A stretch of DNA of 64,000 nucleotides, taken from positions 406,521 to 470,520 of the forward strand of contig NZ_BMXR01000003.1 of assembly GCF_014651855.1 (NCBI RefSeq). The letters are read 5' to 3'. Positions 24,232 to 34,180 of this stretch are shown here, piece after piece. The DNA comes from Saccharospirillum salsuginis (GTDB taxonomy: Bacteria; Pseudomonadota; Gammaproteobacteria; Pseudomonadales; Natronospirillaceae). The notes beneath the pieces were generated by a model. The model was not told where the DNA came from. It searched no databases and saw nothing but the letters and a program-made list of their open reading frames with translations. Position 1 is the first letter of the stretch. Each line of letters begins with the position of its first letter. A program made the position numbers and the translations under genes.

Positions 24232-26061
24232 ATGTGTGGAATTGTCGGAGCCGTCGCCCAGCGGGACGTCGCGGAAATTCTGGTAGAAGGCCTGAGACGG
24301 CTCGAATACCGGGGCTATGATTCGGCCGGCGTGGCCATCATTGATGGTGACCGTCTGAATCGGGTCCGTCGGGTCGGTAAGGTCTCGGAGCTGGCGCAGG
24401 CTCTGGAGCAAGAGCCTATGGCCGGGGGTACGGGGATCGCCCATACCCGCTGGGCCACTCATGGTCAGCCGAACGAGGTCAACGCGCACCCGCATGTGTC
24501 CGGTGAAAACATCGCCGTGGTCCACAATGGCATCATCGAAAACCACGGAGCATTGCGCACTCAACTGCAGGAAGCGGGTTTTGAATTTGTCTCCGAGACC
24601 GATACCGAGGTCATCGCTCACCTGATCGAGTTCGAACTGCGCACGGCCGATTCATTGCTGCAGGCGGTCCAACGCGCTCGTAAACAATTGGTGGGCGCTT
24701 ACGGTACCGTCGTCATCGATCGGCGCGATCCTTCACGAATTGTAGTGGCCCGCTCGGGCTCCCCCCTGGTGGTCGGTCTTGGCATTGGTGAGAACTTTGT
24801 GGCGTCCGACCAACTGGCGTTGTTGCCCGTGACCCGCCAGTTCGTGTTCCTGGAAGAGGGGGATGTGGCGGAAATCACCCGGCGCGATGTGACCGTTGTC
24901 GATGTCAACGATCAACCGGTCGAGCGCGAACCCCAGCAGAGCGATGTTCAGCATGATGCTGGCGACAAGGGTCCTTACAAGCACTTTATGCTGAAGGAGA
25001 TTTTCGAGCAGCCCACAGCCATTACCAACACGCTGGAAGGGCGAATCACCGAAACCGGTGTGGTTACCGAGGCTTTTGGAGCGGGAGCCAACGATCTGAT
25101 GAGCGGCATCGACTATGTCCAGATCATCGCTTGTGGTACGTCTTATCACGCCGGTATGGTGGCTCGATATTGGTTTGAACAAATCGCCGGAGTGCCCTGT
25201 CAGGTCGAGATCGCCTCCGAGTTCCGGTATCGCCGGTCTGTGGTGCCCCCGAATGCACTGTTTGTGACCATTTCCCAATCCGGCGAAACCGCCGATACCC
25301 TGGCCGCTCTGAGGCAGGCCAAAGAGCTGGGCTATAAAGCCAGTTTGACCCTGTGTAATGTGCCGGGTTCTTCCCTGGTCCGGGAAAGTGATCTGGCCTA
25401 TATGATGCGTGCGGGGGCCGAAATCGGCGTGGCCTCAACCAAGGCGTTCACTGTGCAATTGGTGGGGCTAATGCTGTTGGTATTGAGTCTGGCCCGTCAC
25501 AAAGGCGTCGATGACGCGACCATCGCTCGGATCGTGACCGGCCTGCGTGCCATGCCGGGCGACATTCAGAACGCTCTGGAGCAGAACGACACCATCGCCG
25601 AGTTGGCCAAGGATTTCGCTGATAAGCACCATGCCCTGTTTCTGGGGCGTGGCAGCCAGTACCCGATTGCCATGGAAGGGGCGTTAAAACTCAAAGAGAT
25701 CAGCTATATCCATGCCGAGGCCTATGCGGCCGGTGAGTTGAAGCACGGTCCTCTGGCACTGATCGATGAAGAGATGCCGGTCATCGTGGTGGCGCCGAAC
25801 AACGAACTGTTGGAGAAACTGCGTTCGAACATGGAAGAGGTGCGTGCCCGTGGTGGCCAACTCTACGTATTCGCCGATCGAGCGGCCAAGTTCAATAACG
25901 GCGAAGGCACGAAACTGATCGAGCTTGAGCACGTCGAAGACGAATTGGCGCCGATCCTCTATACACTGCCATTGCAGCTGTTGAGCTATCACGTAGCGAT
26001 CATCAAAGGCACGGACGTTGACCAGCCGCGGAATCTGGCGAAGTCTGTCACCGTGGAATAG
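24232..26061 (+). CDS. glmS: Glutamine-fructose-6-phosphate aminotransferase (isomerizing)
   Basis: 609 residues, the full family length. MCGIVGAVA places the glutaminase nucleophile at Cys2 after Met removal. [18 protein letters not shown] belongs to the glutaminase domain, and two SIS domains follow ([19 protein letters not shown] and [20 protein letters not shown]), ending in the conserved NLAKSVTVE. It makes glucosamine 6-phosphate, the first step toward UDP-GlcNAc. The start has a strong AAAGGAG. It lies 78 bases after glmU, probably in the same transcript, and a strong terminator follows. No glmS ribozyme is seen, as expected for a gammaproteobacterium. Confidence 0.98.
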   Translation: MCGIVGAVAQRDVAEILVEGLRRLEYRGYDSAGVAIIDGDRLNRVRRVGKVSELAQALEQEPMAGGTGIAHTRWATHGQPNEVNAHPHVSGENIAVVHNGIIENHGALRTQLQEAGFEFVSETDTEVIAHLIEFELRTADSLLQAVQRARKQLVGAYGTVVIDRRDPSRIVVARSGSPLVVGLGIGENFVASDQLALLPVTRQFVFLEEGDVAEITRRDVTVVDVNDQPVEREPQQSDVQHDAGDKGPYKHFMLKEIFEQPTAITNTLEGRITETGVVTEAFGAGANDLMSGIDYVQIIACGTSYHAGMVARYWFEQIAGVPCQVEIASEFRYRRSVVPPNALFVTISQSGETADTLAALRQAKELGYKASLTLCNVPGSSLVRESDLAYMMRAGAEIGVASTKAFTVQLVGLMLLVLSLARHKGVDDATIARIVTGLRAMPGDIQNALEQNDTIAELAKDFADKHHALFLGRGSQYPIAMEGALKLKEISYIHAEAYAAGELKHGPLALIDEEMPVIVVAPNNELLEKLRSNMEEVRARGGQLYVFADRAAKFNNGEGTKLIELEHVEDELAPILYTLPLQLLSYHVAIIKGTDVDQPRNLAKSVTVE

Positions 26062-26090
26062 TTCTAGCTCCGGAATATACCGCGATTAAT

Positions 26091-26124
26091 AAGCCGATGA
26101 AGGATTCTTCATCGGCTTTTTTTT
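26091..26124 (+). terminator. Rho-independent terminator of glmUS
   Basis: AGCCGATGAAG (26092-26102) pairs perfectly with CTTCATCGGCT (26107-26117) around GATT, and eight T's follow. It lies 30 bases after the glmS stop. Confidence 0.92.
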
Positions 26125-26185
26125 GGGGATCATGGTTACGCATTGACCTCATTGAAGTTCAAATGAGATTCAGGGAACTGCGGCA

Positions 26186-26584
26186 TCACGTGCAAAGCCG
26201 ATTAACAAGGTCGGGCATGGCTGCGGGTCGGCCCTTGCGATTGAGGGAAGTCCCGGTGATGCGAGCGGCTACGCACAAGCGGTCATCCACTTTGCGGTGG
26301 ATATTCTGTTCGAATACAAAGCGAATCCGGTCCCGCATGTGGACATTCAGACCCACATAGAAGTGGTCGCCGCTGGTCAATGGAAGTTTGTAGTCAATTT
26401 CCGCCCGTACCACCACCAGATGGATACCCTCTTCGGTCCATGCGGCGAAGTCGATCCCCTGATGCAGCAGAAATTCGTGCCGGGTGTGTTCCAGATAGTT
26501 CTGGTAAACTGCATTGTTGACGATGCCTTGCAGATCACATTCGTAATCCCGCACCTTGAACGATTCGGTGAATCGGTAGTTCAC
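26186..26584 (-). CDS. Acyl-CoA thioesterase, YbgC/FadM-like hot-dog fold
   Basis: 132 residues. FKVRDYECDLQGIVNNAVYQ has the conserved D-x-x-G-x-V-xx-xx-Y layout of the 4HBT family, with an Asp near residue 15 as the likely catalytic residue; YLEHTRHEFLLHQG and VRAEIDYKLPLTSGDHFYV follow. These enzymes hydrolyse acyl-CoA thioesters; the chain length used cannot be read. The start is a GTG that overlaps the stop of the deacetylase gene (GTGA), so it is translationally coupled. Length is normal for the family. Confidence 0.88.
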   Translation of the reverse strand: MNYRFTESFKVRDYECDLQGIVNNAVYQNYLEHTRHEFLLHQGIDFAAWTEEGIHLVVVRAEIDYKLPLTSGDHFYVGLNVHMRDRIRFVFEQNIHRKVDDRLCVAARITGTSLNRKGRPAAMPDLVNRLCT

Positions 26585-27606
26585 GCTTCGAAACCCTCCA
26601 GAACATTGACGGCATTGGTACCGATGGCGTCTACATCATACCCGCCTTCCATCGTGAACAAGGTAGGCAGGCCTAGTTGCCTCAAGCGTTCTCCCACCCG
26701 GAGGTAATCGGTTGATTTAAGTTTGAAGAAGGAGATCGGGTCTTCCTCGAAAGTGTCCACACCCAGTGCGATCACCAGTGCGTCAGGTCCGTACGCCCGG
26801 ATCCGCTTGCAGGCTTCTTCCAGACCGATCTGCCATACGTCGAATGGGGTGCCGGGGGGATAAACCAGGTTCAGGTTGTAACCTTCTCCCTCGCCTTCCC
26901 CTTCTTCATCCGGAAACCCCAGAAAATGGGGAAAAGCCAGGTCCGGATTGCCGTGCAAGCTGACGGTCAGAACATCGGAACGACCGTAGAAGATGCTCTG
27001 GGTTCCGTTACCGTGATGGAAGTCGATATCCAGTACCGCAACCCGCCTGGCGCCTTGATCCAGAAAAGCCTGGGCGGCGATGGCCGCATTGTTCAGAAAA
27101 CAGTAGCCACCGAACAAATCGGCATGGGCGTGATGTCCCGGGGGCCGGCACAGGGCAAACGCAGCCCGATCGCCGTCGCGAATCAGGGCTTGGGCGGTCA
27201 GTGCCACATCGGCCGCTGTGCGGGCGGCGTCCCAGGTGCCCTCGGTAATGGAGGACTCGGCGGAGAAACTGTAATAACCGATCCGACCGTCGATGTCCTG
27301 TGGAATCCGCGCCCGCATGCCTCGGCCCGGCCAGATGGCGGGAATGGCCTCGCCGGGCTTTCCGGCAGCGGTCCAGTCGGACCAGCAGTGTTCGAGGAAG
27401 TGGACATAATCGTCAGTATGCACAGCCAGTATCGGGTCCAGGCCATGGCTGTCCGGAGCCAGTACGGGTCCCAGTTCACGTTCCATGACCCTTGCGAGAA
27501 TGGTTTCCGCGCGGGACGGCGATTCGTAGGGCTCAACGAGGATGCCGCCGTCCAGCTCCGTCTTGGCGGTTCGGCGGTGATGTAGGGGGGAAAAGACGGT
27601 CTTCAT
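26581..27606 (-). CDS. Histone deacetylase/acetylpolyamine amidohydrolase family protein
   Basis: 341 residues from the ATG at 27606, chosen over an in-frame TTG at 27621 because MKTVFSPLHHRR is the usual family start and GGTGAT lies upstream. The fold signature is complete: RPPGHHAHADLFGGYCFLNN with the catalytic His pair, VLDIDFHHGNGTQ and ALGVDTFEEDP with the zinc-binding Asp and His residues. Bacterial members deacetylate acetylated polyamines or other small amides. An acidic run, EEGEGEGEG near residue 240, is unusual but short. It is coupled with the thioesterase gene, which suggests a joint catabolic role. Confidence 0.9.
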   Translation of the reverse strand: MKTVFSPLHHRRTAKTELDGGILVEPYESPSRAETILARVMERELGPVLAPDSHGLDPILAVHTDDYVHFLEHCWSDWTAAGKPGEAIPAIWPGRGMRARIPQDIDGRIGYYSFSAESSITEGTWDAARTAADVALTAQALIRDGDRAAFALCRPPGHHAHADLFGGYCFLNNAAIAAQAFLDQGARRVAVLDIDFHHGNGTQSIFYGRSDVLTVSLHGNPDLAFPHFLGFPDEEGEGEGEGYNLNLVYPPGTPFDVWQIGLEEACKRIRAYGPDALVIALGVDTFEEDPISFFKLKSTDYLRVGERLRQLGLPTLFTMEGGYDVDAIGTNAVNVLEGFEA

Positions 27607-27704
27607 GATTTCAATCACCAATGAACAGGTCGCTCGTACTGTCTCATATTACTAAACAGTGGCTCAATAAAATGTCATTGGATCATGGAGGTTCATTCCC
27701 GAAA

Positions 27705-28613
27705 TCAAGGTTGCCTGCCGCTGAATAAACGTCGAACGAAGTGGCGTAGCCAGGGCGTGTAGGTCCATCCGTGGCGTGAGGCAACGGTACATTTATAGTG
27801 ATAGTACAATGAGCGTTGCATTTTCCCGTCTTTAAGGAAATGGTTCGCCAGGCGATTATAAGTACTGGACAGTCGTAGTTTTAGAATGTCGGTCTCTTTC
27901 TTGGGAAGAGACTGGCAACCGATAATAGATTTTAATAGCTCAGGCTCTTCAAGCTTGTATTCCAGGCTTTGGGATAATGATGCCGGCGTTTGATTGACAA
28001 TAAACGTCTTGTGATCGAGAAAATGAATCCGGGCGTGTTTCGCCAGTTCGAAGGCGAGGCTGGTCCATTCGAAATAATCCTTGAGGTCCTTGAAATATTG
28101 TTCACCTATGGTGGATGTTCTGAACAAACCACCACAGGAAGCGAGCCAGTTTTCATTCACCAGGGCTGTTGCAGGGGAGGTGGTTCCCGATGGAAAAGAT
28201 TTGAAGATTGATGTCAATAGATGGTTGTCAAGCTTACGAACAAATCCATTAGTGACAACGGCATCAAGCTCTGGATCATTTTTGAGAGGGAGCAATCGTA
28301 AAGATAAGGCATCTTGCGTGAATTCGTCATCATCGTCCAGAAAGGTGAAGAATTCGGTGTTCACGTGTTGGCGGCCGACAAAACGCGCTTGGGATACACT
28401 CGGAGTGTCTATCTCAAGCACTTTGAGATCGGGATCTGCTTTAAGCGATCGACTTAAGTCGGGATCGTACTGTTGGCCGTTGATTACGATGATTGGCTGT
28501 GCCCGTACATTGACTTGATGGCGCAGGATATCAAGCGAGTGCAACAGGCTGTCGGCCCGTTCCGCTTTAGCGAGAGTGGGAATGATGACGTTAACTGAAT
28601 CTGGATTAGACAT
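27705..28613 (-). CDS. Family 2 glycosyltransferase-like protein, A/T-richer than its neighbours
   Basis: 302 residues. The N-terminal GT-A pattern is visible: VNVIIPTLAKAERADSLLHS, a VSQARFVGRQHV segment and the DxD region FFTFLDDDDEFTQDALSL. The C-terminal third (ETDILKLRLSSTYNRLANHF) is helical, as in family 2 proteins that act on surface glycans. Donor and acceptor are unknown. The gene is clearly A/T-richer than the flanking deacetylase and recD genes and has no glycan genes beside it, so horizontal acquisition is plausible. Start ATG at 28613. The 207 bases before it, up to recD, hold no convincing gene. Confidence 0.82.
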   Translation of the reverse strand: MSNPDSVNVIIPTLAKAERADSLLHSLDILRHQVNVRAQPIIVINGQQYDPDLSRSLKADPDLKVLEIDTPSVSQARFVGRQHVNTEFFTFLDDDDEFTQDALSLRLLPLKNDPELDAVVTNGFVRKLDNHLLTSIFKSFPSGTTSPATALVNENWLASCGGLFRTSTIGEQYFKDLKDYFEWTSLAFELAKHARIHFLDHKTFIVNQTPASLSQSLEYKLEEPELLKSIIGCQSLPKKETDILKLRLSSTYNRLANHFLKDGKMQRSLYYHYKCTVASRHGWTYTPWLRHFVRRLFSGRQP

Positions 28614-28820
28614 TCCTGGTCCTTGATGCCGTATACTTCCAAGAAGAATACGGGCTTTGAGTCGTACATCCGTTATTGAAGGACTTCGTCTTTACGGTCG
28701 ACAGTGACGAAGCGGTAGACTACATGAACGGGCACCTGAAGTTCAATTGTCGAGAATTTAAGATGATAGTCCAGTCCAGCGATATAGCCAGGTCCGAGCA
28801 TCGGAATTGGGATGTGACTC

Positions 28821-30614
28821 TCAGTTCCGCTGGTCTCCGACGAGCCTTTTTTGAAGCCCGGAAAACCGCTCAACTCGCCGCTTGACACCATCGCGCCACA
28901 CAGGCTCCGACCCGGCAATAGCAAGGGACTGCCTGGCCCGCGTCAACCCGGTATAGATCAACTCCCGACTCAACATCGCCATCGGCGTCTCGGGCAGAAT
29001 AATGGCGACTCGTTCGAACTCCGAGCCCTGGGTCTTGTGAATCGTCATGGCGTAGACGGTTTCGAACCGGGGTAGACGCCCGGGGGCGACCGGGCGGTGC
29101 TCCTCGCCGGTCTGGAACCAGGCCAGTAACTGGCCTTCGTCGTCCGGCCAGATCAGGCCGATGTCGCCGTTGTAGAGCCCGACGCCGTAGTGGTTCTCGG
29201 TAATCATGATCGGTTGCCCTTTGAAAAAGGGCGCCCGGCCGGGATTGAGCATCTTCAGAATGCGTTCGTTCAGGGCTTCGACACCCAGGGGGCCTACCCG
29301 GGTGGGGCACAACAGCCGGAATTGGAAGAGGGCGTCGAAGGCGGCGGCTCTGTCGAGGCTGTGGGCAATGGGGCGGTACCAGTCCTCGACCCAGCGGGAG
29401 ATGCGGTTTTGAATGCGCTCCGTAGGGACCCACTCCAGGTCATTATGGCCGGCGATCAGGGTATTCAGGCTGCCGTCCGCATCGCCTTCGATGACCTGTC
29501 GGGCGAGCCGGCCGATTCCGCCTTCGCCGTCGAAGCGACGGCTGTGATAGAGGTAACTCAGATAATCGGCCGGGCCCGGATTCTTTCCGGAGGCATCGAC
29601 AGTGAAGCCGAATTGTTTCAGTGCCTTGGTCCGGGTCGGACTGTAGCCCGGATGCGGTCGCTCGGCGAGATCCGCGAGGACGCTGCCGGCGGCGACCGAG
29701 GGCAACTGGTCGGCATCGCCGAGCAGAATCACCCGGCAATGCGCGGGCAACGTCCGGAACAGTCGGGCCATCAAGGGTAGATCGACCATGGAGACTTCGT
29801 CCATCAGCAAAATGTCGATGTCGAGCGGGTTGCGCGCATCGTGGCGGAACCCGGGCTGGTTCGGGATGACACCCAGCAAACGGTGCAGGGTGGTCGCTTC
29901 ATCGGGGATGGCGTCCAGCGTGACCAGATCGACCCGACCACCGAGATCCGACTTGGCGGCCCGGATCGATTCACCCAAACGCTGTGCGGCTTTGCCAGTG
30001 GGGGCCGCCATGCGAATCGTGGGGGCGTCGGGCAACGTCATGGCCAGCAGGGCCAACACGCGGGTGACGGTGTAAGTCTTGCCCGTGCCGGGTCCGCCGG
30101 CGATGATGCTGAAGCGGTTGAACAGCGCATTGGCGGCGGCCACGGCCTGCCAGTCGGTGTGATTTCCGCCAAGATCGAACAGGGTGGCAAGGGCTTCACG
30201 GGCGGCTTTGAGGTTCGGTTGCGTCGGAGCGTCCAGGCGCAGGCGCAAACCCTCGGCGAGATCGCATTCAAACCGCCAGTACCGGCGCAAATAGAGCCGT
30301 TGGTGTTCGTAGACTACCGGCGCGTCCTCATCCGGGCCGATGGGGAGCGAGCTGAGCCGGGCATGCCAGTCATCGAGTGCGGGAAAGCGGTAGCCCGAAT
30401 CCGGCTGGTCATCAACGGCCCATTCGGTCCGCCCGGCCCAGGCACTGAGCAGCAGGCAGCTGTGCCCTTGCCTGAGCGCGTGACTGACCCCGACCAGACT
30501 GTAGAACAACCAGTCCTCGTCACAATGCAACCAGGCACAGAGTCGTTCGGCGAGGAAGAGATCGACTTCGGCAACGTCTTCCAGCGTTTGGCGCAAGCTC
30601 AACAGGTCCCTCAT
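28821..30614 (-). CDS. recD: Exodeoxyribonuclease V subunit alpha, RecD helicase
   Basis: 597 residues. An N-terminal RecD domain (VAEVDLFLAERLCAWLHCDE) is followed by a superfamily 1B helicase: Walker A IIAGGPGTGKTYTVTRV near residue 170, Walker B ILLMDEVSMVDLPLMARL, motif III ILLGDADQLPSVAAGSVLAD, and the C-terminal motifs MTIHKTQGSEF and ELIYTGLTRARQ. RecD is the 5'-3' motor of RecBCD, which processes double-strand breaks and degrades linear DNA. The ATG overlaps the recB stop (ATGA). Length and motifs are complete. Confidence 0.96.
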   Translation of the reverse strand: MRDLLSLRQTLEDVAEVDLFLAERLCAWLHCDEDWLFYSLVGVSHALRQGHSCLLLSAWAGRTEWAVDDQPDSGYRFPALDDWHARLSSLPIGPDEDAPVVYEHQRLYLRRYWRFECDLAEGLRLRLDAPTQPNLKAAREALATLFDLGGNHTDWQAVAAANALFNRFSIIAGGPGTGKTYTVTRVLALLAMTLPDAPTIRMAAPTGKAAQRLGESIRAAKSDLGGRVDLVTLDAIPDEATTLHRLLGVIPNQPGFRHDARNPLDIDILLMDEVSMVDLPLMARLFRTLPAHCRVILLGDADQLPSVAAGSVLADLAERPHPGYSPTRTKALKQFGFTVDASGKNPGPADYLSYLYHSRRFDGEGGIGRLARQVIEGDADGSLNTLIAGHNDLEWVPTERIQNRISRWVEDWYRPIAHSLDRAAAFDALFQFRLLCPTRVGPLGVEALNERILKMLNPGRAPFFKGQPIMITENHYGVGLYNGDIGLIWPDDEGQLLAWFQTGEEHRPVAPGRLPRFETVYAMTIHKTQGSEFERVAIILPETPMAMLSRELIYTGLTRARQSLAIAGSEPVWRDGVKRRVERFSGLQKRLVGDQRN

Positions 30615-33600
30615 GACACCGTCTCCGTCTGGCCGTCGAAGAGTCGATCAAGCGCGTTCAGGGCATCCAGATCCATCGGCCGGTGATAGATTCCGGTGGA
30701 ATGCCCTGGTGCCATACCGCGCAGATACAGATAGTGCACGCCGCCCAGATGCCGTTCCGGGTCGTAGTCCGGGAGTCGTACCCGTAGGAAGCGGTGCAGC
30801 GCCAGCCCGTAAATCAGATACTGCAGGTCGTAATAGCTGCCACGAACGCTCTCGGTCAGGGCTGCGTCGTGATAGCGGTTCAGGGCATCGCCCAGGTGGG
30901 TCGATTTGTAATCCACCAGGTAATAGCGGCCCTGCCAGTGATAAATCAGGTCGATGTAGCCGTGCATCATGCCTTTCAGACGGCGCAGATCCGGCAGGAA
31001 GACCGGTTCACCCTCGCGATGACGCCGCAGGGTGTCGGCCAGCGAGCGCATGGCGGAGCCGTTGGCATCGGGATCCCGCATCGGGAAGTAGAATTCGGAT
31101 TCACGCAGTGTCTGGTTCAACTCGAGATCGGCCAGACAGGCGCCACTGGGTAATTCCGTCGCCAGAATATCGTGCAGCCAGGCGGTCAGTTGGGTATCGG
31201 CCTGGTCGAGGTGACCGAGCAGGTTGTCGTAGCGGTAGTGAGCGGCGGTCAACGCGGATTCGAAATCCGGATGGGCGAAATCCAGCCCTTCCAGCAGATC
31301 GTGCAGCAGGTTCCCGGCTTCGGCGCCCCGCGCCAGGCTGAAACGGAGAGGCAGTTTGTCCTTGGGCGTCGGTGCCGAATCGGGTTCGTCCTGATCACGG
31401 TCGGGGTTGGACAGCCCGCCGTGACGGGCATTGCGCGTCAGTGCGGAGAAGGAACTGAGCCACCAGTCCCGTTCGATGCGGCCGGTGAAACGGGCGATTT
31501 CGGGTTCGGGGCGATCCGACAGGGATACATCCGGTTCGCTGGTTTCGGACTCGTTTTCCAGGGACAGCCGATCGGCCGTTCCCTCGTCCACCTGGGATTG
31601 AACGCACTCGCTCAATGCCTCGAACGAATCGACCTTCAGGCAGCGGGCCAGGGGTGAGCGATTCACCTTGTCGAACGCCGCCGCCAGAATGTAGAGACGC
31701 TGCTCGGCGCGGGTGGCCGCGACATACAGCAGGCGGATGTCCTCGGCGGCCTGTTCTTCCTCCCACCACTGGATTTCCTCATCGCTCGGATTCAGCGCCA
31801 GGCGCGCGCTGAAATCGGTGCGGTCGTGGTAGCGCACCAGCATCGGCGTCTGGCGTGGCGAGCGCCCGTAGCTGACGAATGGTAGGAAGACAATGGGGTA
31901 TTCCAGGCCTTTGGCGCCGTGCTGGGTCACCACCTGGATCAGGTCGGCATCGCTTTCCAGCCGCAATTGCGCCTCTGCGGCCAGGGCGTCGTCCTGCCGG
32001 GCCTGATCGAACCAGTGCAACAGGGACCAGGGCTGGCGATGGTGCTGGCTGGCCTGTTGCAGCAATTCCAGCAGGTGCAGGCTGTTGGTCAGCGTGCGTT
32101 CGTGGCGGTCCGGGCGCGGATGGACGTGTCGTTGGAACAGGGCGAGGGCCATGCTCATCAAACCCTGGTTCAACCAGCGTTCGCGCAAGTCGGTCACTTC
32201 CGCCTGCAACCGCGCCCAGGCGTGTTCATCCTGCTGCAGTTGGAACAGCTGCGTGGTGTCCAGTCCGAACCAGGGGGTCGCCAGGGCCGCGACCAGGGTG
32301 CGATCGTTTTCCAGATCGAGAATGCCCTGCAGCGCCAGCGACAGACTGGCCGCCTCGGGGCTTTGCAGCACATTGTCGCGCGCGCTCAGGTAAACCGAGG
32401 CGAGCCCGTACTGTTGCAGGGTCTGCTGCAGAATGCCGGCTTCGTTCCGGTCCCGAACCAGCACGGCGATATCACCTGGGCGCACCGGCCGGTCCTCCCA
32501 GCGGGCTTCAAGCAGCAAACGGCGAATTTCGCGAGCGGACCAGTCGGCGAGGTCCGCCATCGTCGCCTTGGAGAAGCCTTTCGATTGGTCGTCGGGCTTG
32601 GGCAGCAGCCCCCACTGCAAGGCGCCCCGTTTAACGGGATCGTTTAAACCCGCCAGTGTCGGCTTGCCGGCTTCGACCGGTGTGTAGCCGATACCAAAAC
32701 CGAACACCTCGGTGGATTCCGTGGGGGCTTCATCTTTCTTGAGCACCGGCAGGGGATGGCCATAGAACAACCGGTTGTAACCCTGGATGACGTCGGGATG
32801 CGAGCGAAAGTTCTTACCCATAACCCAGTGACCGTCGGCGTCGTGACGGGCCTTGAGATAGGCGAAGACGTCCCCGCCCCGAAACCCGTAAATGGCCTGT
32901 TTCGGGTCGCCGATCATGCACAGCAGCGGTTGCCGGCCCGGGCCGGGCCGGTAAATGGCGTCGAGAATGGCGTACTGGTCCGGGTCGGTATCCTGGAACT
33001 CGTCCACCAGCGCCGCCGGAAACTGATGAGCCAGGATCTCGCCGAGCCGGTCGCCACCGGGCGCCTGCAGGCGCTCGCGCAGCAGCACGATCAGGTCGTT
33101 GAAATCCAGTTGATCGAGCCGGTCCTTGTCCTGCGCCAGATGCCGGCGTGCGTACTGGACACCGGCCCAGGCCAGTCGGGCCTTGGTTTCGGACGCCAGA
33201 TCGCGCAGCGTGTTGACCAATTGCCACAGCACCGGCAGTTCAGCTTTCTTTTTGGCCGTACTGAACGCCTGCTTGATGAAGTCGCCCGTGAACAGGTCGG
33301 GGATCTGACCGGGCCAGGGTTGCCCGGCGAGGTTGGTCAGCGTCTGCGCATGGTCCTGCCAGATAGCCTGGTTCGCACCCTTGCGCGACTTGATGTTCAG
33401 TGTGTAGAAGGCTTCCGACTCGTCCGGCCAGGCGGCACGGAAGGCCTCCCAGGCTGGCTGCGGATCGGTCACCTCGGGCTCCGGCAGCGGGTCGCTGGCG
33501 GCGATCAACCGGTCCCAGTCCTGCGCGAACTGCTCGGGCGTCGGCCAGTATCGATAGAGCTCCGCGAATTGGTCGGAACCGGCTTCCTGACGATACCAAT

Positions 33601-34090
33601 CCCGCAACGCCTCCAGAATGAGCGCCCGGCTGTCGGTTTCCATCTCGGCCGAAAAACTGATGCCGCTGGCAAAGGCCTGCTGGGTGAGTACGCGTTTGCA
33701 GAAACCGTGGATGGTGTAGACGGCCGCCTCGTCCAGATGCAGCAAGGCCTGGTTGAGTCGGGCTCGGGCCTTGTCCGGCCTCACCCGCTCGCGCAGTTCA
33801 TGGAAAAACGGTTCATTGAGCGTTTCCCACTCATCGTGCGCCTGGCGGAGCAACGCACCCAACCGGCCGCGCAGTTCCTGGGTGGCCGCCTTGGTGAAGG
33901 TCATCACCAGGATTTGGTCGGCGGTCAGATCCCGTTCCAGCAATAGCCGGATGTACAGCCGGGTGATGTTGTATGTCTTGCCCGTGCCGGCGCTGGCTTC
34001 GATCAGTTGGCGGCCGGTGAGGGGCAGGGAAGCGGCGTCGAGTTGGGGCATGGGCCGTGGGAGTACCGGAATCAATGGCGATACCGGCAT
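30611..34090 (-). CDS. recB: Exodeoxyribonuclease V subunit beta, RecB
   Basis: 1159 residues if the ATG at 34090 is used. A TTG at 34117 and an ATG at 34051 are alternatives; the last begins MPQLDAASLPL, closest to where family members usually start, and none has a clear ribosome site. The UvrD-like helicase shows QLIEASAGTGKTYNITRLY, LVMTFTKAATQELRGRL and DEFQDTDPDQYAIL, with TQHGAKGLEYPIVFLPFV further on. The C-terminal nuclease has MHGYIDLIYHWQGRYYLVDY then KSTHLGD, matching the RecB nuclease active site. It is the 3'-5' motor and nuclease of RecBCD, 90 bases after recC and coupled to recD. Confidence 0.96.
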   Translation of the reverse strand: MPVSPLIPVLPRPMPQLDAASLPLTGRQLIEASAGTGKTYNITRLYIRLLLERDLTADQILVMTFTKAATQELRGRLGALLRQAHDEWETLNEPFFHELRERVRPDKARARLNQALLHLDEAAVYTIHGFCKRVLTQQAFASGISFSAEMETDSRALILEALRDWYRQEAGSDQFAELYRYWPTPEQFAQDWDRLIAASDPLPEPEVTDPQPAWEAFRAAWPDESEAFYTLNIKSRKGANQAIWQDHAQTLTNLAGQPWPGQIPDLFTGDFIKQAFSTAKKKAELPVLWQLVNTLRDLASETKARLAWAGVQYARRHLAQDKDRLDQLDFNDLIVLLRERLQAPGGDRLGEILAHQFPAALVDEFQDTDPDQYAILDAIYRPGPGRQPLLCMIGDPKQAIYGFRGGDVFAYLKARHDADGHWVMGKNFRSHPDVIQGYNRLFYGHPLPVLKKDEAPTESTEVFGFGIGYTPVEAGKPTLAGLNDPVKRGALQWGLLPKPDDQSKGFSKATMADLADWSAREIRRLLLEARWEDRPVRPGDIAVLVRDRNEAGILQQTLQQYGLASVYLSARDNVLQSPEAASLSLALQGILDLENDRTLVAALATPWFGLDTTQLFQLQQDEHAWARLQAEVTDLRERWLNQGLMSMALALFQRHVHPRPDRHERTLTNSLHLLELLQQASQHHRQPWSLLHWFDQARQDDALAAEAQLRLESDADLIQVVTQHGAKGLEYPIVFLPFVSYGRSPRQTPMLVRYHDRTDFSARLALNPSDEEIQWWEEEQAAEDIRLLYVAATRAEQRLYILAAAFDKVNRSPLARCLKVDSFEALSECVQSQVDEGTADRLSLENESETSEPDVSLSDRPEPEIARFTGRIERDWWLSSFSALTRNARHGGLSNPDRDQDEPDSAPTPKDKLPLRFSLARGAEAGNLLHDLLEGLDFAHPDFESALTAAHYRYDNLLGHLDQADTQLTAWLHDILATELPSGACLADLELNQTLRESEFYFPMRDPDANGSAMRSLADTLRRHREGEPVFLPDLRRLKGMMHGYIDLIYHWQGRYYLVDYKSTHLGDALNRYHDAALTESVRGSYYDLQYLIYGLALHRFLRVRLPDYDPERHLGGVHYLYLRGMAPGHSTGIYHRPMDLDALNALDRLFDGQTETVS

Positions 34091-34180
34091 TCTGACAAGG
34101 TGCTTCGGGGCTGGCAAATGCCCGCGCTCGGATTACGCGGACGACCGGCCCGAATGCCCGGCACCGGAGGAATGATCGAA

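Noticed and set aside
23164..24621. 485-codon open frame on the minus strand opposite glmU and the start of glmS
   Set aside because: It spans two conserved genes and the gap between them; its length comes from the codon bias of glmU/glmS and it has no recognisable protein motif or ribosome site.
28673..28801. 42-codon minus-strand frame between recD and the glycosyltransferase
   Set aside because: The residues look protein-like (VPVHVVYRFVTVDRKDEV) but there is no ribosome site, and the opposite strand is also open; not enough to call a gene.
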